The translations under genes were made by a program, and so were the position numbers. The notes under the pieces are model-generated. The model was not told the DNA's origin and made no database searches. It saw only the letters and a list, made by a program, of their open reading frames with translations. Source: an uncultured Sphingomonas sp. (lineage in GTDB: Bacteria > Pseudomonadota > Alphaproteobacteria > Sphingomonadales > Sphingomonadaceae). From it: 6,724 nt of DNA. The stretch covers positions 1 to 6,724 of the forward strand of contig CADCWB010000189.1 in the NCBI GenBank assembly GCA_902806295.1, in the 5' to 3' direction. Below are positions 1 to 5,538 of the stretch, piece by piece (position 1 is the stretch's first letter; each line of letters starts with the position of its first letter).

Positions 1-876
1 GCTCGTCCGGCGATGCGGCCGCAGGGCTTCGGCCAGGGTGGTAGCGGGCTCGAGGATCTCGGCTGGAACGACATGGGCTATGACTCGCCCAAGCCGTCCC
101 TGGTGCCGGTTGGCGACGGCGATGTCGCTCAGATGTCCCGCAGTCCGCTGGCCGGTCTGACTCCAGTTTCCCCAGTTCACGATCAGCAGGCCGAGATCGA
201 GCAGCGCTTCACCTCGCGCGAGGCCGAAGAGGCTGAGTTCGATGAAGGCTATGAAGAAGAGGAAGAGAGCGTAACGGCCTCCTTTGCCTCGCTCGCCGCC
301 CCATACGCCGACGACACTGATGAGGAGGCCGAAGAGGCTCAGGACGCCGACGCCCTGGAACTCGAGGACGCCCTGGAGCTCGAGAATTCCCTAGAGCTCT
401 CTGCAGAGTTGGCCGAGGGCGCGGAAGTCTCGCCCGAAGTTTCGCCTCCCGCGATGGTGGTGGATGCGCATGCGCCCTTGGTGCCGTTCGCGTCGGCTTT
501 CGAGCGAGCACAACGCGAAGCGAAACCTGCCCTCGAGCAAGCGCAGCCCGAGGCTGAGCCAGTGCTTGCGATGGAGCCTGGGCCCCAAGTCGATCCGGAG
601 CCCGTTGTGCTGGCACTCGAGCCTCAGTCGGTCATCCCGCCAGCACCAACACAGGCGCCGAGCGCCCGGACGGAGCCGCTGGCCAAGGGCAAAGCCGCGT
701 TTACGCTGCGGCTCGACCCCGCGCGTCACCTCAAGCTACGGCTGGCCTGTGCCGTAACCGGCCAGTCAGCCCAGCAACTTGTTACCCGAGCGTTGGACGA
801 ACTGCTCGCCTCTATGCCTGAACTCGAGGCCATGGCGGAGCGCGCACCAGCCGAGCGGATCATACGAAAAGGATGA
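1..876 (+). CDS. Acidic low-complexity protein with C-terminal ribbon-helix-helix-like domain (5' end possibly cut by window)
   Basis: I do not recognise a named family for the full protein. The reading frame is open to the left edge, so the start may lie outside the window; in-frame ATGs at 13 and 73 are possible starts, but neither has a visible Shine-Dalgarno sequence. Counting from the ATG at 13 the protein has 287 residues. Roughly residues 65-145 are very rich in Glu, Asp and Ala. Residues 145-225 are rich in Pro, Ala and Glu and look disordered. Residues 229-267 form the only folded-looking part: a strand-like AFTLRLD, a first helix with HLKLRLACAV, a turn at TGQS, then a helix AQQLVTRALDELLAS. 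That is the pattern of ribbon-helix-helix DNA-binding or ParA-partner proteins (inference). The stop is five bases before the preferred start of the SPOR lipoprotein, so the two are probably co-transcribed. From memory, sphingomonads often have a short RHH-like protein between a ParA-like ATPase and a SPOR lipoprotein; the long acidic linker here would be an expansion. The coding call is firm, the function is not. Confidence 0.8.
   Translation, partial: ARPAMRPQGFGQGGSGLEDLGWNDMGYDSPKPSLVPVGDGDVAQMSRSPLAGLTPVSPVHDQQAEIEQRFTSREAEEAEFDEGYEEEEESVTASFASLAAPYADDTDEEAEEAQDADALELEDALELENSLELSAELAEGAEVSPEVSPPAMVVDAHAPLVPFASAFERAQREAKPALEQAQPEAEPVLAMEPGPQVDPEPVVLALEPQSVIPPAPTQAPSARTEPLAKGKAAFTLRLDPARHLKLRLACAVTGQSAQQLVTRALDELLASMPELEAMAERAPAERIIRKG
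349..402 (+). repeat. 18-bp tandem repeat inside the acidic linker
   Basis: Three consecutive 18-bp units lie at 349-366, 367-384 and 385-402. The first two differ at a single base (GAA versus GAG), and the third is degenerate. They encode six-residue units DALELE, DALELE and NSLELS, so the period keeps the reading frame. This looks like an internal duplication that lengthened the acidic linker. It has no visible regulatory role. Confidence 0.8.
869..873 (+). promoter_or_regulatory. Ribosome binding site that decides the SPOR lipoprotein start
   Basis: AAGGA at 869-873 is eight bases from the ATG at 882. It is only two bases from the ATG at 876, and it overlaps the ATG at 873. Of the four in-frame ATGs in this stretch (873, 876, 882, 888), 882 has the best spacing, so I take it as the start. 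Confidence 0.65.
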
Positions 877-881
877 TGGCC

Positions 882-2204
882 ATGAACATGCTGCGAGCGA
901 CCACCGGTGTCACCGCCCTCGCAATCGCGGGCATGATTGCGGGCTGCGCAAGCCCCACGACCGGCTTGTCGGCCAACGCCAAGAAGATAGATGCCGGTGA
1001 GATCGGCCTCGGCACTCGCGCGCAGATGGCGCTCGCCTCAGGCGACGTTCCCGGTGCGGTAGGCTTTGCCGAACGGGCGGTCGAGAAGACCCCGAGAGAT
1101 GCGACCTTCCGTATCCTGCTGGGCAATTCCTATCTCGCCGGAGGTCGCTTCGCTTCAGCCGAAGCCGCTTATCGTGATGCGCTGAAGCTTGACCCCGGTC
1201 AGGCAGCGGTCGCGCTGAAGCTGGTGCTGGCGCAGATCGCTCAAGGCAAGAACGAAGCGGCGCTTTCGATGCTCGACCAGTTACGCGGCTCTGCCGAGGC
1301 GGCCGACATCGGACTAGCCATGGCACTGGCCGGTCAGCCCGGCAATGCGATCGCCTTGCTGGATGAAGCGGCTCGCCTCCCCGGCGCGGATGGCCGCACT
1401 CGGCAGAATCTGGCGTTGGCCCATGCGCTGGCGGGCGATTGGGACAGCGCCCGCGCCATTGCCGGTCAGGACGTTCCGGCAGCGGAGCTGGACGCCCGCA
1501 TCGCCAGCTGGATGCAGATGGCGAAGCCTGGCCAGGCATCGACGCAAATCGCGGCCCTGATCGGCGTGACGCCTGCCGCCAGCGATCCGGGTCAACCGGT
1601 TCGACTGGCGCTGGCTGACAGCGGACAGCGTTTGGCGGCGGTTGAGCCGGTATCGCAACCAGCCCCACAGATGCAGGCGCAGCCCGAGCCTGCCGTGCAG
1701 ATGGCACAGGCCGAGCCGGTGTCGGTTCCCGCTGTGGCGACGGTCATGAATGATCCAGCCTTTGCCGCTCCCGCTGCTCCGGTAGCAGTCGCGATGGCCG
1801 ATGCGCCCGCGCCACTGCCGGACATGGCGCAAACCCTAGACTCGCTGCGGACCGAGCCGGTGCGCGCTTCCGGTTCGTTGCCGAAGGTATCCGAGCTTCG
1901 CCGTGCTGCCGCCGTCCGCTTTGGCAAGAGCAAGGTCGTGGTCCAGCTTGGCGCCTACGGGTCACCCAAGTCCCTGCAACAGGGCTGGAGCAAGCTCGCC
2001 AAGCGCCACGGCGCCATGACTCGCTACACTCCGACCACCGCGCGCTTCCAGGCGCCGATCGGAACCGTCTACCGCCTATCGCTCAAGGGCTTCGCCAGCG
2101 ACGGGGAGGCACGCCGGATGTGCGAGCAGCTAAAGTCTGCAGGTGCCGCCTGCTTCGTCCGCTCGGTTGCCGGTGACACGCCGATCCGAATGGCGTCGCT
2201 CTAA
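882..2204 (+). CDS. TPR and SPOR domain lipoprotein
   Basis: This is a predicted lipoprotein of 440 residues (443 if the ATG at 873 is used). The N-terminus has a short basic stretch, a hydrophobic segment and a lipobox IAGC with the lipidated Cys at residue 22. Tetratricopeptide-like helices follow at about residues 42-135, with a clear TPR signature in the stretch with LLGNSYLAGGRFASAEAAYRDAL. A second helical block runs to about 225 and includes TRQNLALAHALAGDWDSAR. Residues 230-335 are a Pro/Ala/Gln-rich linker. Residues 352-428 form a SPOR domain, with VVQLGAYGSPKSLQQGWSKL, a YRLSLKGF strand and a final EARRMCEQLKSAGAACFVR segment. SPOR domains bind glycan strands lacking stem peptides, usually at division septa, so the mature protein is probably periplasmic, tethered to a membrane by lipid, and bound to peptidoglycan through its C-terminus. 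The upstream RHH-like gene is five bases away. Its stop overlaps that of pyrB on the other strand. Partners and exact role are unknown. The domain calls are strong. A resemblance to TadD-type pilus proteins exists only through the TPRs. Confidence 0.9.
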   Translation: MNMLRATTGVTALAIAGMIAGCASPTTGLSANAKKIDAGEIGLGTRAQMALASGDVPGAVGFAERAVEKTPRDATFRILLGNSYLAGGRFASAEAAYRDALKLDPGQAAVALKLVLAQIAQGKNEAALSMLDQLRGSAEAADIGLAMALAGQPGNAIALLDEAARLPGADGRTRQNLALAHALAGDWDSARAIAGQDVPAAELDARIASWMQMAKPGQASTQIAALIGVTPAASDPGQPVRLALADSGQRLAAVEPVSQPAPQMQAQPEPAVQMAQAEPVSVPAVATVMNDPAFAAPAAPVAVAMADAPAPLPDMAQTLDSLRTEPVRASGSLPKVSELRRAAAVRFGKSKVVVQLGAYGSPKSLQQGWSKLAKRHGAMTRYTPTTARFQAPIGTVYRLSLKGFASDGEARRMCEQLKSAGAACFVRSVAGDTPIRMASL

Positions 2205-3079
2205 CCGGCGACCAGCAGGTCGAGCACCGCCATGCGGACGGCAACGCCGTTCGCGACCTGGCGCAGAATGAGCGACCGGGGACCGTCGGCGACTTCGTCG
2301 GCGATCTCGACCCGACGGTTCATTGGACCAGGGTGAAGCACCACGGCGTTAGGAGCAGCCGTTGCAAAGCGCTCGGCGGTCAGTCCGTAGCGCGCGAGAT
2401 ATTCTCCCGGTGCGTCCCCAAGATCCTCGTTGAGACGCTCGCGCTGCACGCGCAACATCATCACGGCGTCCGCGCCATCGATGGCCTCGTCGAGTGACCT
2501 GCCGCCAGCTAGGTCGTCGGGCAAAAGCGCTGGCGGACCGGCCAAGCGCACGCTCGCTCCCAGCCGAGCAAGCAGCTTGGCGTTGGAGCGGGCAACCCGG
2601 CTGTGGCGGATGTCGCCGCAGATGGCCACGGTCAGACCACCGAGTTGCCCAAAGTGCTGCCGCAGGGTGAGCGCGTCCAGCAGCGCCTGCGTGGGGTGCT
2701 CGTTTGTGCCGTCGCCGGCGTTGATGACGGGGCAGCCGATTAGTTCCGCCACCCGATCGGCCGCACCATCCTCGCGATGACGAATTACCAACGCGTCCGG
2801 CGCCATCGCGCCGAGCGTACGAGCAGTGTCGGCCAGGGTCTCGCCCTTCTTGACGCTGCTGTGTTCGACCGACAGCGTCAGCGGCTGAGCTCCGAGCCGG
2901 GCTGCGGCCATCGCGAAGCTCATCGCCGTGCGGGTGCTGTTTTCATAGAAGAGGTTGAGTACGGTGCGGCCCGAGAGCCGTCCGGCGCCGGCCTGCTTAT
3001 TCTCGGCGAATAGCTCGGCAGCGTCGAGCAGGATGGCGATCTGTTCGTCGCTGAGGGAGTCGATGGAAAGCAAGTGCAC
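2201..3079 (-). CDS. pyrB: Aspartate carbamoyltransferase catalytic subunit
   Basis: This enzyme joins carbamoyl phosphate and L-aspartate to give N-carbamoyl-L-aspartate, the committed step of de novo pyrimidine synthesis in the cytoplasm. The product is 292 residues, slightly short for the ~300-320 of the family. Carbamoyl-phosphate loop: residues 44-51, FYENSTRT. Mobile loop: SSVKKGE, with Ser74/75 and Lys78. Other active-site residues are Arg100 (IRH), His128 in NEHPTQALLDAL, Arg161 in GDIRHSRVARSN, Arg210 and Gln212 in MLRVQRER, and HPGPMNR at 249-255. All expected residues are present. Two positions next to the first loop are unusual: STRTAMSFAM has Ala where many homologues have Arg (STRTR) and Ala where many have Glu (SFE). 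The start is a GTG at 3079-3077, chosen because homology begins at HLLSI and no in-frame ATG lies nearby; its ribosome site is weak. It begins 11 bases after the ruvX stop and is last in a leftward three-gene unit. No pyrC follows, and no regulatory pyrI is visible. Confidence 0.96.
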   Translation of the reverse strand: MHLLSIDSLSDEQIAILLDAAELFAENKQAGAGRLSGRTVLNLFYENSTRTAMSFAMAAARLGAQPLTLSVEHSSVKKGETLADTARTLGAMAPDALVIRHREDGAADRVAELIGCPVINAGDGTNEHPTQALLDALTLRQHFGQLGGLTVAICGDIRHSRVARSNAKLLARLGASVRLAGPPALLPDDLAGGRSLDEAIDGADAVMMLRVQRERLNEDLGDAPGEYLARYGLTAERFATAAPNAVVLHPGPMNRRVEIADEVADGPRSLILRQVANGVAVRMAVLDLLVAG

Positions 3080-3090
3080 GGCGAGGATTG

Positions 3091-3573
3091 CTAATGGGCT
3101 CGCGGCAGGTTGGCCAGCGCGTCGATCGCCCCTTGCAGAATGTGCGCGGCGGCAAGCTTATCAACCGCATCGGCCCGCTTGGCCCGGCTGACGTCGGCCG
3201 CGATCATCGCGCGCTCGACGGCCTGAGTCGACCAGCGCTCGTCCCATAGCAGCACCGGCAGCCCAAGCGGCCCCAGGTTGCGTGCAAACGCCCTGGTCGA
3301 CTGGGTGCGCGGCGAGTCGCTGCCGTCCATGTTGAGGGGTAGTCCGACTACCAGACCGGCAATCCGCTGCACGGTGACGAAGGTGAGCAACTGTTCGAGA
3401 TCGTCGGTGAATTTGGTGCGGCGGATTGTCTCGGCCGGTCCCGCGAAGCTCCAGCCGGCATCGCAGACCGCTAGGCCGATCGTCCTGGTGCCGACATCCA
3501 ACCCTGCGAGCTTGCCGCCGTCCGGCAAGGCTGCCGCGAAGTCGGCGCCGGAAGCCGTGATTAGCGTCGCCAT
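3091..3573 (-). CDS. ruvX: RuvX/YqgF family RNase H-fold nuclease
   Basis: This is a 160-residue member of the YqgF/RuvX family, annotated as a putative pre-16S rRNA nuclease or Holliday junction resolvase. E. coli YqgF acts in 16S rRNA 5'-end maturation, and resolvase activity is reported for some members; the sequence cannot tell which applies here. Visible motifs are LAGLDVGTRTIGLAVCD with catalytic Asp26, VVGLPLNMDGSDSPRTQ at about 75-91, LWDERWST with acidic Asp111/Glu112, and DKLAAAHILQ with Asp138. These are the acidic residues and order expected for the RNase H fold, so the enzyme looks intact. The start ATG (3573-3571) lies inside the last codons of the DUF3089 gene and overlaps it by 13 bases, which suggests translational coupling. 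A short N-terminal extension of about 20 residues precedes the first motif. pyrB follows after 11 bases. Confidence 0.94.
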   Translation of the reverse strand: MATLITASGADFAAALPDGGKLAGLDVGTRTIGLAVCDAGWSFAGPAETIRRTKFTDDLEQLLTFVTVQRIAGLVVGLPLNMDGSDSPRTQSTRAFARNLGPLGLPVLLWDERWSTQAVERAMIAADVSRAKRADAVDKLAAAHILQGAIDALANLPRAH

Positions 3574-4679
3574 GCCGCCAACCGCCGCTCCGCATCTTGG
3601 CGGATGTTGGCCCAGAACAGGGCGTAATCGTAAACATGGTAGTTGTTGCCCGGGAGCACGAAGGGACCGATGTCCGGGACATCGCCAGCGATCAGCAAGA
3701 AACCGTTGTCGCAGCGTGCCCCGACCGCGCCGACCGCCAGGGTGGCGTCGACCAGCTTAGGATCGGTCGGCACCAAGGTGCCGAGATTTGCGCTCGCCGG
3801 GGCAACACCGTTGCGGGTGCCGGTGAGCGGATTGACGCACAACATGTCTTCGCGCCGGCGCGAAGAGCCGGTGAAGCCGGTCGATCCGTTGTAAACGTCG
3901 GTAATCAGGTCGGTGTTGGCCGGCTCACCGAAGCTCTGCCAGCTGAGAATGCAGCGCACCTGATCCGCCCGCTCGCAGGCGCCGAGCCCCATTCGCGGCA
4001 CGTCGGTCGCGACCGAAACCGGCCAGCCGACCACATAGGCCGCAAGGATCCGGTCCGCGATCGGGGTGCCGGCCACCCTGTCGCGCAACAGCCGGGTGAG
4101 GTGCAGCGCGCCCTGGCTGTGGCCGGCAAGGATGATCGGCAGCGCCGGATCGGCCTGCGCCAGGAAGCGATCAAAGGCGCGGGCGACATCGCTATACGCC
4201 AGCTCGAGGGCAGCTTGGGCATCTGGGCTCTCGTCTAGGAACGCACCAAAGGCGGCCTGCCGGTACTTGGGTGCGTAGATCGCGCCGACATTGTTGAACG
4301 TGCTGGCCTGGCTGCGGACGAACAGGGCTGCCCGATCCTGGCTTTCGCGGTCGCCCAAGAAGCCGTTCCAACGGTCGCGCTTCAGGTAAGTAGTTGGATG
4401 AATGTAGAAGACCGAGACGCGGCTGGGCACGGCCAAGGGCGGCGGGGTGTCGCGCGGCCGCCACTCGGCCGGGCTAGGTGGTACCGTGTCCGGCAGCGAG
4501 AGCCAATTCTCCGTCTTGACGTAATCCGGCCCGCTCTGCGGAGGCGGTGCCTCGAACTTACCCTGGGGGATCGTTTGGCTTTTCAGCACATTCCCGCCGA
4601 ACTGGTAGATGGCAAAGGCACCGGCGACCACGATCAGGGTCAGGCCGAAGATGAGCAGGAGAAAGCGGCGAGCGCACAT
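3561..4679 (-). CDS. Membrane-anchored DUF3089-type alpha/beta hydrolase
   Basis: This is a 372-residue protein with an N-terminal hydrophobic segment (about residues 6-25, following CARR) that should act as a signal anchor or uncleaved signal peptide. The rest is then predicted to be periplasmic or membrane-attached. The body resembles the DUF3089 family of alpha/beta hydrolases: VSVFYIHPTTYL at about 88-99, a nucleophile elbow GHSQG with Ser188, a GWPVSV segment near 218, CILSWQSFGEP near 243, CVNPLTG near 281, and a C-terminal NNYHVYDYALFW with probable catalytic His348. Asp333 or Asp336 could be the acid of the triad (inference). Four cysteines in the folded part (235, 243, 281, 323) would allow disulfides in the periplasm. 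Substrate is unknown; a lipase or esterase activity is plausible but unproven. It is first in the leftward unit with ruvX and pyrB. The ATG at 4679 has no strong ribosome site. A divergent lipoprotein gene starts 167 bases away. Confidence 0.88.
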   Translation of the reverse strand: MCARRFLLLIFGLTLIVVAGAFAIYQFGGNVLKSQTIPQGKFEAPPPQSGPDYVKTENWLSLPDTVPPSPAEWRPRDTPPPLAVPSRVSVFYIHPTTYLKRDRWNGFLGDRESQDRAALFVRSQASTFNNVGAIYAPKYRQAAFGAFLDESPDAQAALELAYSDVARAFDRFLAQADPALPIILAGHSQGALHLTRLLRDRVAGTPIADRILAAYVVGWPVSVATDVPRMGLGACERADQVRCILSWQSFGEPANTDLITDVYNGSTGFTGSSRRREDMLCVNPLTGTRNGVAPASANLGTLVPTDPKLVDATLAVGAVGARCDNGFLLIAGDVPDIGPFVLPGNNYHVYDYALFWANIRQDAERRLAAWRR

Positions 4680-4835
4680 AGGCGGCGGGCGTTAGGGGAG
4701 GGGCGGTCCCCGGGCAACCCGGCCGTTAGGGCGTCAGCCCTGGTCGGCCCGATCACGAGGCCTGGCTCCCGTATCTGTTCACTAGACGTTCAAGGCGCTG
4801 GGTGGAAGTAAGCTCTTGGGGGCGGCGTGTTTTTC

Positions 4836-4840
4836 GGAGA
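4836..4840 (+). promoter_or_regulatory. Ribosome binding site for the Tyr/Gly-Arg lipoprotein
   Basis: GGAGA at 4836-4840 is six bases upstream of the ATG at 4847. This places the start at 4847 rather than at the in-frame ATG at 4802, which would put 15 unrelated residues ahead of a perfect lipoprotein signal peptide. Confidence 0.75.
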
Positions 4841-4846
4841 TTGAGC

Positions 4847-5440
4847 ATGTTCTCCCGAGTTCGTCTGGCCGCTTTAGCGGTGGTTGGTTCCGCAGCCCTG
4901 GCCGGCTGTGCGACCTATGATCCTTACGGGCACAGCGGTGTGTCGGTCGGCGTCGGTACCGGTTACGGCTACGGCAATGGTTATTACGGCGGTTACGGCT
5001 CGCCTTATTATAGCAGCGGCTACGGGTACGGCTCGCCCTACTATGGTGGTGGGTACAATCCCTATTATGGCTGGAACAACGGCTATTATTACCCGGGCAC
5101 CGGCTATTACGTGTACGACCAGTACAGCCGGCCGTACCGCTGGAGCGATGCCCAGCGCCGTTATTGGGAGAGCCGGCGCGACCGCCGGATCGACAATCGC
5201 CAGGTGCAGCAGAACTGGCGCGACTTCCGCGTGGAGCGCCAGGGAGACCGCCGTGCCTACCGGGTGGAACGCCGTGAGGATCGGCAAGCGGTTCGCAACG
5301 GCACCGTAACTCGCGAGCAGTATCGTGCGGATCGGCAGGTTGATCGCCGGGCTTACCGAGCGGATCGGCAGGAGGATCGCCGGGAACTGCGGCGGGAGAA
5401 CCGCCGCGATCGGCGCGAAGGTCGCCGAGGCGACGATTAA
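4847..5440 (+). CDS. Tyr/Gly-rich, Arg-repeat lipoprotein, function unknown
   Basis: I do not recognise a characterised family. The 197-residue product starts with a basic, hydrophobic signal peptide (FSRVRLAALAVVGSAALAGC) ending in a canonical lipobox LAGC with Cys21 as the lipidation site, so it is a predicted lipoprotein of the outer or inner membrane. Mature residues 21-94 are dominated by Tyr and Gly (23 Tyr in 74), with repeated GYG, SPYY and NPYY units. Residues 95-197 are about 35% Arg (36 of 103) balanced by Asp and Glu, and contain 11-residue repeats such as RADRQVDRRAY. The whole protein has no lysine and only the one cysteine. The first half is probably flexible, while the second half probably forms a long charged helix (inference). 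Similar Tyr/Gly-then-Arg lipoproteins are common as hypothetical proteins in sphingomonads, as far as I recall. It is a single-gene unit with a strong ribosome site and a terminator just after its stop. Roles in envelope structure or anion binding are guesses. Confidence 0.85.
   Translation: MFSRVRLAALAVVGSAALAGCATYDPYGHSGVSVGVGTGYGYGNGYYGGYGSPYYSSGYGYGSPYYGGGYNPYYGWNNGYYYPGTGYYVYDQYSRPYRWSDAQRRYWESRRDRRIDNRQVQQNWRDFRVERQGDRRAYRVERREDRQAVRNGTVTREQYRADRQVDRRAYRADRQEDRRELRRENRRDRREGRRGDD
5228..5422 (+). repeat. Six 11-residue (33-bp) repeats in the Arg-rich tail
   Basis: Residues 128-192 divide into units starting with Arg: RVERQGDRRAY, RVERREDRQAV, RNGTVTREQY (ten residues), RADRQVDRRAY, RADRQEDRREL and RRENRRDRREG. 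At DNA level 5328-5351 and 5361-5384 match at 22 of 24 bases with a 33-bp offset, which suggests a recent duplication. An 11-residue period fits a hendecad helix or coiled coil. Confidence 0.85.
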
Positions 5441-5445
5441 GTTGT

Positions 5446-5478
5446 AAAAGGGTCGCTCCTTGCCGAGCGACCCTTTTT
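5446..5478 (+). terminator. Rho-independent terminator
   Basis: A perfect 13-bp stem pairs 5446-5458 (AAAAGGGTCGCTC) with 5465-5477 (GAGCGACCCTTTT), with a six-base loop CTTGCC and a T run to 5478. It begins five bases after the lipoprotein stop and would end that transcript before gatC. The A run on its left side means the same hairpin is followed by a T run on the minus strand, so it may work in both directions. Confidence 0.93.
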
Positions 5479-5501
5479 CTTGGGACGGGCCGGCCTGACG
5501 C

Positions 5502-5529
5502 TTGCCGCTGGCGGGGGCCGAAGCTATCG
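5502..5529 (+). promoter_or_regulatory. Weak candidate promoter for gatCA
   Basis: TTGCCG at 5502-5507 and CTATCG at 5524-5529 are separated by 16 bases and lie between the terminator and gatC. Both elements match the alphaproteobacterial housekeeping consensus only partly. If real, the transcript would start within a few bases of the gatC ATG at 5539, giving an almost leaderless message; no clear Shine-Dalgarno sequence precedes that ATG, which is consistent. A promoter is expected somewhere in this 98-bp gap because the terminator isolates gatC from the gene before it. Confidence 0.22.
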
Positions 5530-5538
5530 CCGCCCGCT

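Noticed and set aside
910..1707. Minus-strand frame of 265 codons opposite the SPOR lipoprotein
   Set aside because: Arg/Pro/Ser-rich shadow of a GC-rich gene; the plus-strand frame has a lipobox, TPR repeats and a SPOR domain.
3597..4238. Plus-strand open frame of 213 codons opposite the DUF3089 gene
   Set aside because: It is antisense to a hydrolase with a clear GHSQG motif, and its translation has no recognisable domain or signal.
4804..4831. Possible EcfG-type stress promoter (GGAAG...TGTT) before the lipoprotein
   Set aside because: The -35 element lacks the expected GGAAC, the spacing is too long, and the start site would fall on the ribosome binding site.
4802..4846. Upstream ATG at 4802 as the start of the Tyr/Gly-Arg lipoprotein
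   Set aside because: The ATG at 4847 has a well-spaced GGAGA and begins a canonical lipoprotein signal peptide; the extra 15 residues would disrupt it.
4874..5287. Hydrophobic minus-strand frame (137 codons) resembling a membrane protein
   Set aside because: The Val/Ala/Ile runs are the complement of Tyr and Gly codons in the lipoprotein. There is no ribosome site and no plausible topology.
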